A stretch of DNA of 5,098 bases from an uncultured Spartobacteria bacterium (GTDB taxonomy: Bacteria > Verrucomicrobiota > Verrucomicrobiia > Chthoniobacterales > JAATET01): positions 1 through 5,098 of the forward strand of contig CALLUD010000005.1 of assembly GCA_938011325.1 (NCBI GenBank), in the 5' to 3' direction. The notes beneath the pieces were generated by a model. It saw only the letters and a program-made list of their open reading frames with translations, was not told where the DNA came from and made no database searches. Below, in pieces: positions 1 to 4,982 of the stretch; within the stretch, counting starts at the first letter, position 1, and each line of letters opens with the position of its first letter. Made by a program: the position numbers and the translations under genes.

Positions 1-356
1 ACACCGAGCGCCTCAGCCGGCACTAGAAGGCTTCCGGGAACTCGTGGTGAGGAAAACCACCAGCCACTTCCTCAGTGGTGTGCTTGAGACGCTTGAGGTT
101 GCGTGGAGGGAATAAACGCGGCACATTTTTCGCCGTCCGTGTTGAGTGGACCAAGAACGCTCCCGCCTACCGGATCAGGCGGCTGTTTGCGCGAAAATCA
201 AAGGGAAATCGTTCCCCTTTAATGGCCTCCGCGCACATCGTTGAAGTGCTCCGCCGATCTCTCGCTGACTCTCGACATGCAAAACTCTACAGGTTCTCTC
301 CAGGCAGCGAGCGTCAATCCAGGACGCGAAAGACTACAACGTTGAATCTTGTCGCT
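1..356. other. Left-edge region with no recognisable gene
   Basis: I find no gene I can support here. On the minus strand a frame is open from 166 down to a TAG at 23-25 (about 47 codons) and ends in residues HHEFPEAF. It has no start codon and I do not recognise it, so it could be the end of a decayed gene or chance. A plus-strand open frame starting at 75 runs on antisense through the transposase tail and has no visible ribosome binding site, so I treat it as spurious. The only local structure I see is the short hairpin at 200-220. Confidence 0.5.
200..220 (-). terminator. Weak candidate terminator hairpin
   Basis: AAAGGGAA (200-207) can pair with TTCCCCTTT (212-220) across a 4-base loop, with one bulged C. 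Read on the minus strand it is followed by a T-rich stretch (TTTGATTTT). It lies about 135 bp downstream of the transposase remnant's stop. The layout fits a rho-independent terminator, but the stem is AT-rich and the T tract is interrupted, so this is only a candidate. Confidence 0.25.
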
Positions 357-785
357 TTACCAGGGCGACACGGCAAAGCAAATCACGAAGAAAAAGGGGT
401 GGTCATTCATTTCAACATGTTCGGAAAATGCATTGGCTAGACTTCGCCACGACCTCGCGTGCAGCAGACCGGCGATCTCTTTGAGCGTAAGCGTCGTCTC
501 AGCGCGGAGCCTTCGCGCGATTTAATTTGATCGGATGCCCTTTGAGCATCTGGGGGAGCTCGGCCTCATTGAATCTGATTTTTCCAACTCCTCTTCCAGG
601 ATCTTGCGAGCCCGCACCCATTCACCATCTCGCACCTGCTTTGGCTTATGCCGATCTGCAGCAACTCCGCTCATGCGGTCTTTGAGCCGGTCCAGGAAGT
701 CTTCCGCCCCCAGACGCCACCCTCTCCGTATCTGCCTGCTCATCGCTTCGTGATAAACCGCCGTTCCCGGAACGAGCTCAATTTG
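357..785 (-). pseudogene. Broken RAYT / IS200-like (Y1) transposase, C-terminal remnant
   Basis: Three successive frames join into one recognisable C-terminal region of a REP-associated tyrosine transposase (RAYT). The first gives VYHEAMSRQIRRGWRLGAED and continues to ARKILEEELEKSD. The second gives FNEAELPQMLKGHPIKL. The third gives IARRLRAETTLTLKEIAGLL, then HARSWRSLANAF, and stops at TAA 357-359. The RRGW-LG-E-F motif, the AR-I-EEL helix and the ARRLRAETTLTLKEIA helix-turn-helix-like tail are what I know from this family. Two one-base shifts separate the frames, near 571-577 and near 520-527. The Y1 catalytic domain with its HUH motif and tyrosine is absent: upstream of about 785 the sequence no longer looks like transposase. 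The gene is therefore truncated and frameshifted and almost certainly inactive. Part of the tail (474-555) recurs exactly at 2767-2848. The family assignment rests on motif memory, not a search. Confidence 0.7.
474..555. repeat. 82-bp direct repeat, copy A (inside the transposase tail)
   Basis: This segment is identical base for base to 2767-2848, beginning GATCTCTTTGAGCG and ending GAGCATCTGGGG, in the same orientation. Similarity continues for about eight more bases past 555, with one indel and one mismatch. It encodes the KGHPIKL to TLTLKEI part of the RAYT tail on the minus strand and contains that gene's second frameshift. With copy B it brackets the second Rhs/immunity module. Confidence 0.95.
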
Positions 786-910
786 GCGGCCTTGCGCGCG
801 ACCTACCCCGGAGTGGTGATCGGAGTCCCACGCCAGAGCGGCGGACGAACGAGCCCCGCGAGTGAGGAAAGCGCAGCGACAAGTGGGACGTAGATCGCCA
901 CGGAGGGAGG

Positions 911-1130
911 GCATTACATCATACAACTCGTCGCAGCGTATAGCGCCGGAGCGTAGCGGAGAGCATCGAGCCGCGGGAGCGGCTGAGGCAGACTGCCGAA
1001 GGCAGCCCGAAGGGCGAGACTCGACAGGAGTCGAGCGAGTCAATGCCGCCCTGCCTGAGGCCTCCGCGCCAGCGGAGAGCGGCGAGATCAGGCGGCGCTA
1101 TACGCTGCGACTGTTGTGTGATGTCATAGC
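911..1130. repeat. Foldback element with ~32-38 bp inverted arms
   Basis: The left arm (core 930-948) and right arm (core 1093-1111) are perfect inverted complements over 19 bp (CGGCGCTATACGCTGCGAC on the right). They continue imperfectly outward through TTGT-TGATGT to about 916 and 1124, and weakly to 911 and 1130. Between the arms lie at least four small hairpins: GCCGC-ggga-GCGGC, CTGCC-gaa-GGCAG, CTCGAC-agga-GTCGAG and CTCCGC-gcca-GCGGAG. There is no open frame of note inside. The layout fits a small non-autonomous element (MITE or paired REP/REPIN), or possibly a structured RNA. I see no convincing target-site duplication. The dyad is seen directly; the class is inferred. Confidence 0.7.
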
Positions 1131-1176
1131 CCGCAGGTCCCGTGACTGGCCGCCCTCGTAACGCTCCCCGCAGCTC

Positions 1177-1195
1177 GACCGCGCCCCGCGCGGTC
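1177..1195. repeat. Perfect GC-rich hairpin
   Basis: GACCGCGC (1177-1184) and GCGCGGTC (1188-1195) form a perfect 8-bp stem with a 3-base CCC loop. No T-run follows on either strand, so it is not a standard terminator. It belongs to the cluster of hairpins left of the lipoprotein gene. Confidence 0.6.
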
Positions 1196-1228
1196 TAGCG
1201 AAGGCACGATTTGATTGGGGCGCAAGCG

Positions 1229-1260
1229 CCGCCCGTGACAGCTATTGCTGGCGCGGGCGG
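1229..1260. repeat. Two-stem compound hairpin
   Basis: CCGCCCG (1229-1235) pairs with CGGGCGG (1254-1260). Inside it CAGC (1239-1242) pairs with GCTG (1247-1250) around a TATT loop, separated from the outer stem by a symmetric 3/3 internal loop. There is no T tract. It could be a REP-like unit or a remnant of one. Confidence 0.5.
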
Positions 1261-1357
1261 TGCCTGCGGGGCTTTCGTCACCATGCCGAGCATCGCGAGG
1301 GTGGTGTTTGCTAGGTGGACGTTGACGGCAGCGCGCGCGGTGATTGGCTCGCCCGGA

Positions 1358-1399
1358 GTGCTGGCGCGGCCCATGCACGCGCATGGGGCGTGTCAGCAC
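1358..1399. repeat. Long 19-pair hairpin downstream of the lipoprotein gene
   Basis: Arms 1358-1376 and 1381-1399 pair across a 4-base loop. The outer GTGCTG/CAGCAC (6 bp) and inner CCCATGC/GCATGGG (7 bp) are perfect. The five pairs between are two G-T wobbles (if read as minus-oriented RNA these become A-C, so it folds best as plus-strand RNA) and three Watson-Crick pairs, followed by one mismatch. It begins about 45 bp past the stop codon at 1443. No T tract follows on the minus strand, so it is a poor intrinsic terminator. It could still protect a 3' end or be a REP-like repeat. Confidence 0.55.
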
Positions 1400-1442
1400 G
1401 GTTACGCGGGAACTGGGGGGGGATTTGAACGCAGGAATATGA

Positions 1443-1832
1443 TCACCATTTATCAATGCGTGCCACCTTCCCAGCATTATCAAAAATAATACGCACTAAA
1501 TGCTCATCCTTTTCTGCTGCACTCCCGTTCGGAGATTTTCTGCTCAGAAGATAAACGTAAGACATTCCAACCTGTTTATCCCAATCGTCTTTGTCAAATT
1601 GTGGATTTACTTCATCAGGCTCACCCATCTTTGCAACGACATCCTCCTTCGTCATGCCCTCAGCAATCAGAGAGCATCCTTCCATGATTTGCTTTTTACG
1701 CGCATGCGTAGCCTCATAAGGATAATCAATTTCCGCCGGCTGCTTAGATTTCATATCGAGTTGGCCAGTATCACATCCTGACTGCATTAGCGTCACCACA
1801 AAAACGATCAGGATTGCAAAATTCCTATTCAT
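1443..1832 (-). CDS. Lipoprotein with BamE/SmpA-like region, probable immunity protein for Rhs toxin 2
   Basis: This encodes a 129-residue protein with a type II signal peptide: basic MNRN, a hydrophobic stretch at residues 5-16, then MQSGC with Cys20 as the likely lipid-attachment site. The -3 residue Gln is unusual for a lipobox. Asp at +2 would favour inner-membrane retention under the E. coli rule, which may not hold here. Residues 57-72 (IAEGMTKEDVVAKMGEPD) and the end (VRIIFDNAGKVARIDKW) match the usual pattern of SmpA/OmlA/BamE-like domains. I chose the ATG at 1830-1832 because it begins the signal peptide, follows a purine-rich AAAGAAAGGGAA, and overlaps the upstream Rhs stop as ATGA. 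A start at 1910 would bury the signal peptide. The coupling and position directly after an Rhs toxin tip imply an immunity role, probably in the periplasm. That role is inferred from context; another envelope function is possible. Confidence 0.75.
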   Translation of the reverse strand: MNRNFAILIVFVVTLMQSGCDTGQLDMKSKQPAEIDYPYEATHARKKQIMEGCSLIAEGMTKEDVVAKMGEPDEVNPQFDKDDWDKQVGMSYVYLLSRKSPNGSAAEKDEHLVRIIFDNAGKVARIDKW

Positions 1833-2698
1833 TTCCCTTTCTTTAGGCAACACGCGTTCAACGCTTTTGTCTGGAAAGAATGGCAATTTTGACCCCACGG
1901 ATAACTCCATGTTCCGCTATAGCTTCCGGCAAACTTACGAAGGCAATCTTTAATCTGATCCTCAGTCGCGCTACAGCATGGAGTTCCTTTTCCAGAACCA
2001 TATTGTAGTTTTGGCCTTATCTTACGTATCATCAATCGCATCTCCTGATGAGGATGAAATGACTCATCCCCTGCATCCCCGTGATGGGGATCACGAGTTG
2101 GCGTTCCGCCAAAAGAAGTAACTCCATTTAATTCACCGGGCACTCCCGTCAAAGTATCTACCAAAGTTGAAAGCGGTCCACCGCTGAATGGAAGACGTGG
2201 CCACCATCCGTAGCTTTCCGTCCCGTCGATTTCTATCCACCAATGACCATATATATCCCCATTAGTAGATTTTTTCCCTACAAACTCTTTGGCGCCATCA
2301 AGCCATCTGACATTCTTTCGTTTGACTTCGATTGTCGAAATTTCCTTAAGTCCCAATGGATCGACCTTGTTAATCGGATTGTTAGAAACGAATGCATAGA
2401 GATTCAGGCCACCAAGTTCCCCGATAGGATCGCGCGACAAGAACCTGCCCAAAATCGGGCTGTAACCAGGTCGAAATGGGAAAAGAATCAGCCCCGTTTC
2501 GTTCTCGGTATATTTCGTCGAAAACCTAAACGGATTGGCCTTGGCCATGGGACCTGTGGTGCGGAGAGGTTCTCCGAAGGGGCCATATTCGTAGCGGGCG
2601 ACGACCTCGCCTGTGGCAAGATCAAACATGGCTCCGACGTTACCATTGGCGTCGTGGGTATAGCCATATTTTTTGTCGGCAAGGACGTCATACATCAT
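1829..2698 (-). CDS. Orphan Rhs tip 2: Rhs core end plus putative peptidase-like toxin domain
   Basis: Residues 10-117 are the end of an Rhs repeat-associated core: YEYGPFGEPLR near 37, LGRFLSRDPIGE near 83-94, then NLYAFVSNNPINKVDPLGL, the conserved boundary where the C-terminal toxin is normally released. Residues 118-289 are the variable C-terminal domain. It contains GHWWIEIDGTESYGWWP (His152), TRDPHHGDAGDESFHP, and near the end WGQNCHSFQ (Cys272). A His early and an Asn-Cys late recalls permuted papain/NlpC-P60/LRAT-like enzymes, so peptidase, amidase or acyltransferase activity is possible; I have not confirmed the fold. Rhs homology extends upstream to about 2766 (YAWGVDFSGTLDGAGGIGGL) without a start codon, then stops at an 82-bp repeat. 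The Met at 2698 lacks a clear ribosome binding site. With no N-terminal delivery part this is a displaced tip, possibly a silent donor. The lipoprotein gene follows with an ATGA overlap. Confidence 0.8.
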   Translation of the reverse strand: MMYDVLADKKYGYTHDANGNVGAMFDLATGEVVARYEYGPFGEPLRTTGPMAKANPFRFSTKYTENETGLILFPFRPGYSPILGRFLSRDPIGELGGLNLYAFVSNNPINKVDPLGLKEISTIEVKRKNVRWLDGAKEFVGKKSTNGDIYGHWWIEIDGTESYGWWPRLPFSGGPLSTLVDTLTGVPGELNGVTSFGGTPTRDPHHGDAGDESFHPHQEMRLMIRKIRPKLQYGSGKGTPCCSATEDQIKDCLRKFAGSYSGTWSYPWGQNCHSFQTKALNACCLKKGK

Positions 2699-2766
2699 CA
2701 GCAGGCCGCCGATTCCGCCGGCGCCATCCAGGGTTCCACTGAAGTCTACGCCCCATGCATACTGGT

Positions 2767-2848
2767 GATCTCTTTGAGCGTAAGCGTCGTCTCAGCGCGG
2801 AGCCTTCGCGCGATTTAATTTGATCGGATGCCCTTTGAGCATCTGGGG
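2767..2848. repeat. 82-bp direct repeat, copy B (at the Rhs tip 2 boundary)
   Basis: This is an exact copy of 474-555. Its low-coordinate edge (2767) abuts the first base of Rhs homology and its high-coordinate edge abuts an unrelated coding-like remnant. It carries the same internal frameshift as copy A. It must therefore descend from the same already mutated RAYT tail, or have been converted by it. The period between copies is 2,293 bp. Confidence 0.95.
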
Positions 2849-3163
2849 AGCGCGGATGCCGTAAGGGGAAGCATACTGGCCCACTCCCAAGCCGCCCTCG
2901 TCGAGATCATCGAGTATCTTTCCGATGGCTTCGGGAACAGTGACAACGACGCGGAGGACGATGACGGCGCCAGTCCAATGCGCGATGGCATCAAAATACC
3001 TCTGCTCGGTGGCGACGGGCGTTTCGATCAACCGGCGAAGCCGCTCGCCGCCCCCATTAGCAGGTAGCGTGACGGAGCGGTTCATCGGGTGTTGACCAGG
3101 GTTGGCGTTCGTCGCCACGCGCGACAGCGGCCAGCACGTTGCCGGGAAGGAGGATTTACACAC
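2792..3163 (-). pseudogene. Unidentified coding-like remnant fused to a transposase-tail fragment
   Basis: A minus-strand frame of 123 codons opens at a GTG with no ribosome binding site. Its middle part (about residues 27-108, NRSVTLPANGGGERLRR through HWTGAVIVLRVVVTVPEAIG to LDDLDEGGLGVGQY) uses strongly G/C-ending codons, as a real gene in a GC-rich genome would. I do not recognise the family. The last 17 codons (QMLKGHPIKLNRAKAPR) come from the 82-bp RAYT repeat and end at TGA 2792-2794. The Rhs tip 2 frame continues in the same phase directly after that TGA. It is most likely a gene fragment stranded between two rearrangement joints. A short hypothetical protein or chance open frame cannot be excluded. 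Confidence 0.35.
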
Positions 3164-3200
3164 TCATGCGCGGGCTGACTCCCTCGCATCTTCAATGCCG

Positions 3201-3527
3201 TCATTTTCCAAAAAAGAACACTCCTAGGCAGGTTTGGATTGCAATAAAAATCCCAAAACACAATGCCAAAGACGCTATGAACACCAATGCTTTCGTAAAG
3301 AATGAAAATTGGCTAAAAATAGGTGCGCCAGCCATAATCCAAGACGCCGCCGCCGAAATAGCGATCAACGCTATTGGATTCACAAAGTAATAAAGCATTC
3401 CGACAACAAGCGCGATCCATCCCTCGTGTTGCTTGCCAATACTGTAAATCCAATGCAGCCCAAAGGAAAGAACTGCACCGCAAATTAAGCAGATCAAAAA
3501 TCCAATCACAGGAATTTTGGCAAGCAC
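3201..3527 (-). CDS. Small polytopic membrane protein, probable immunity protein for Rhs toxin 1
   Basis: This 108-residue, very hydrophobic protein has membrane segments at about residues 5-27 (IPVIGFLICLICGAVLSF), 37-67 (WIALVVGMLYYFVNPIALIA and onward, possibly two short helices) and 79-105. No enzymatic motif is visible. The start is GTG, two bases after the TGA of the Rhs tip, with only a weak AAGAAA upstream, so translation is probably coupled to the Rhs frame. Position directly after an Rhs C-terminal toxin and an AT-rich composition like that toxin's support an immunity role. Membrane immunity proteins usually counter toxins that act in or across the inner membrane. I do not recognise the family by sequence; the role comes from context. 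Confidence 0.7.
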   Translation of the reverse strand: MLAKIPVIGFLICLICGAVLSFGLHWIYSIGKQHEGWIALVVGMLYYFVNPIALIAISAAASWIMAGAPIFSQFSFFTKALVFIASLALCFGIFIAIQTCLGVFFFGK

Positions 3528-3529
3528 GA

Positions 3530-4804
3530 TCAGTATTTCTTGATAGTCAGGTTAATCTCTGGAATCGAAACCGGAGACCAGAACAAAGCAGCCGGATTAT
3601 TGGCAAGACCAGAAGGCAGCTTGTTGCGCATTGCGCGATGATTCAAAACGATGTCATAAGCAGGAAAAAGTTTATTCGTGCCTTTAATGCTTAGCTCTCC
3701 CTTGCATACATCAAATACCATCGTGTAAGAATCGTGAAGCGTTGGAGCACCGGGAACCAAGGGATCAGATGTATTAGCCTCCATTGTCACTGTCGTTATG
3801 CGCTGGTCTGGCGACCGTGTGATCTTGGCTTTCGGAGGGCTTGCGTCAATAGCGGTATCTGTAAACAATTTAATCAAGCCGCCTCCGGGCGTATAATCAA
3901 CTTTCGTTGTTCCACCGCCAGACACATTCGCTATTTCGGCCCGTTTTTTGGGATCAGTCTCAATTATTACTCGATGGTAGGCGCGAGCAGAACCGCCGAC
4001 AATGGCACTGGTTCGATTATCGCCATACCAGCGAGCAAGCGGGTCAAGTTTTGTCGGGTATGCAAACGTGAATGTTCTGGCTGGAATATACGCTGATGTC
4101 CAAATATCAAAACGCTCCAACCCAAAGGGATCAATCCAGTTAATAGGATTGTTGGAGACATAGGCATACAGGTTCAACCCGCCTTCTTCGGCAATGGGGT
4201 CTCTGGATAGCCACCGTCCCAGCTCCGCCGCATAATCCCGATACGGCGCCATCACCAGCCCGGTGGGGTGATGCGCATAGTGCCCGGTGTAGGTGAACGA
4301 GGCATGGCGCGTTCCTTGGGTCCTGGTCGCCTTGCCGAAGGGCTCATACGCATAGCGCGCGACGACATTGCGATTTTCATCTGTCATTTCCGGAATGCTC
4401 CCCAGATGGTCGAACGTGTAGTAATAGTTTCCCGCGTCCGCTCCCGACCACTCCTCGCCCTGCGGGTAAAACCTCTTGAGCACCGTCTCCCCGGTGCCGT
4501 TGCGCTCCTCGATCATTTGCAGCCCGTTCCACACCCACGTGCGCGCCACTTCCCCGCTCACCAGCACCTCCGCGTTGCCTCCCTGCACCCCCGTCAACTG
4601 GTTGAGCCCGTTGTAATCGCCCACCTTCCCCACGCCGTTCACCCGCTCCGAGGTCCGGCTCCCCGCCTCGTCGTAGCCATACACGTATTGCGCCACCAAT
4701 GCCGCGTTGCTCAGGTGGGTTTCCTTCACCGCCTTCAACTGGTTCACCCGATCATACCGATACACCAGCCGCCGGTTCAATCCCGTGTCCAGCATCTTCT
4801 CCAC
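3530..4804 (-). CDS. Orphan Rhs tip 1: Rhs/YD repeats, core, and unrecognised C-terminal toxin-like domain
   Basis: Of 424 residues, about 1-75 contain YD-type repeats (VYRYDRVNQLKAV, YGYDEAGSRTSE). About 125-229 form the Rhs repeat-associated core: YYTFDHLGSI, YAYEPFGKATR, LGRWLSRDPIAEEGG, NLYAYVSNNPINWIDPFGL. DPFGL at 225-229 is the conserved boundary before the variable domain. Residues 230-424 form that domain, with FTFAYPTKLDPLARWYGDNR, SARAYHRVIIETDPKK, FDVCKGELSIKG and a C-terminal WSPVSIPEINLTIKKY. It looks strand-rich, and I cannot assign a fold or activity. The reading frame is open only to a TGA at 4832-4834, so the long N-terminal Rhs part is missing. The GTG at 4804 has no clear ribosome binding site; the ATG at 4795 has purine-rich GAGGGTGGAG before it and is an alternative. 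The toxin part is visibly more AT-rich than the core. A membrane-protein immunity gene follows 2 bp later. Confidence 0.8.
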   Translation of the reverse strand: MEKMLDTGLNRRLVYRYDRVNQLKAVKETHLSNAALVAQYVYGYDEAGSRTSERVNGVGKVGDYNGLNQLTGVQGGNAEVLVSGEVARTWVWNGLQMIEERNGTGETVLKRFYPQGEEWSGADAGNYYYTFDHLGSIPEMTDENRNVVARYAYEPFGKATRTQGTRHASFTYTGHYAHHPTGLVMAPYRDYAAELGRWLSRDPIAEEGGLNLYAYVSNNPINWIDPFGLERFDIWTSAYIPARTFTFAYPTKLDPLARWYGDNRTSAIVGGSARAYHRVIIETDPKKRAEIANVSGGGTTKVDYTPGGGLIKLFTDTAIDASPPKAKITRSPDQRITTVTMEANTSDPLVPGAPTLHDSYTMVFDVCKGELSIKGTNKLFPAYDIVLNHRAMRNKLPSGLANNPAALFWSPVSIPEINLTIKKY

Positions 4805-4817
4805 CCTCGAATCTGCC

Positions 4818-4902
4818 AGGACTGACCCCTTTCATCCCACAGCACGACAAGTGCCTGGTCTCTCGACGACGCCTCTTGAAGGGAACTCGTGCGGCCAGTC
4901 CT
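4818..4902. repeat. Short inverted repeat with GGGGTCAGTCC-type motif at the Rhs 1 break
   Basis: AGGACTGACC (4818-4827) and GGCCAGTCCT (4893-4902) are inverted copies with one mismatch in 10 bp. A smaller GCAC-gacaa-GTGC hairpin lies between them. On the minus strand the first arm sits in GAAAGGGGTCAGTCCT. From memory, motifs of this kind recur beside Y1/RAYT transposases in environmental genomes. The Rhs reading frame fades out right at this arm, so it may mark the joint where the rhs gene was cut. Confidence 0.4.
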
Positions 4903-4982
4903 TTCCAGCCCGCCATCCGGCAGCTCCCTTCCTCGATTGGGAGCGCGTTTGACAAAAGACCATCCACTTCCCCCGTAAACGA
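4835..4982. other. Unassigned sequence between the Rhs 1 break and the tandem repeat
   Basis: Two minus-strand frames are open through this stretch, one containing ALVVLWDERGQSWQIR before running on out of phase with the Rhs gene. I considered these as a frameshifted Rhs extension but found no YD repeats or other Rhs hallmarks. I see no promoter or gene that I can support. Confidence 0.4.

Larger units (their letters stand above)
786..1442. other. Hairpin-rich intergenic region
   Basis: This gene-free region lies between the end of the lipoprotein gene and the transposase remnant. Several overlapping open frames exist on both strands, but none has recognisable motifs or ribosome binding sites, and their translations are Arg/Ala/Pro/Ser-rich as expected of GC-rich noncoding DNA. 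What it does hold is dense dyad symmetry: the foldback element at 911-1130, an 8-bp stem with 3-base loop at 1177-1195, a compound hairpin at 1229-1260 and a long hairpin at 1358-1399. Such structure next to a RAYT remnant would fit REP/REPIN-type repeats, but that link is inferred. Confidence 0.6.

Noticed and set aside
75..440. Plus-strand open frame of 121 codons
   Set aside because: Its last third is antisense to the transposase tail; the translation is Arg/Lys-rich with no recognisable motif and no ribosome binding site.
870..1130. CRISPR array
   Set aside because: The hairpin-like segments are not identical direct repeats and have no regular spacing.
1415..1432. tRNA-like GTTCAAATCCCC T-loop on the minus strand
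   Set aside because: The flanking bases do not form a T-stem (CTGCG opposite CCCCC) and no acceptor or anticodon arms can be built around it.
1833..1910. Upstream start for the lipoprotein gene, adding 26 residues
   Set aside because: This would place the signal peptide and lipobox internally and overlap the Rhs end by about 80 bp; the ATGA-overlap start fits better.
2243..2818. Plus-strand open frame of 191 codons
   Set aside because: It is antisense to Rhs tip 2 across core and toxin and shows no domain or ribosome binding site.
4268..4825. Long plus-strand open frame of 185 codons
   Set aside because: It lies antisense over the well-supported Rhs tip 1 and has a His/Leu/Val-rich translation with no motifs; it is a shadow of the GC-rich Rhs frame.
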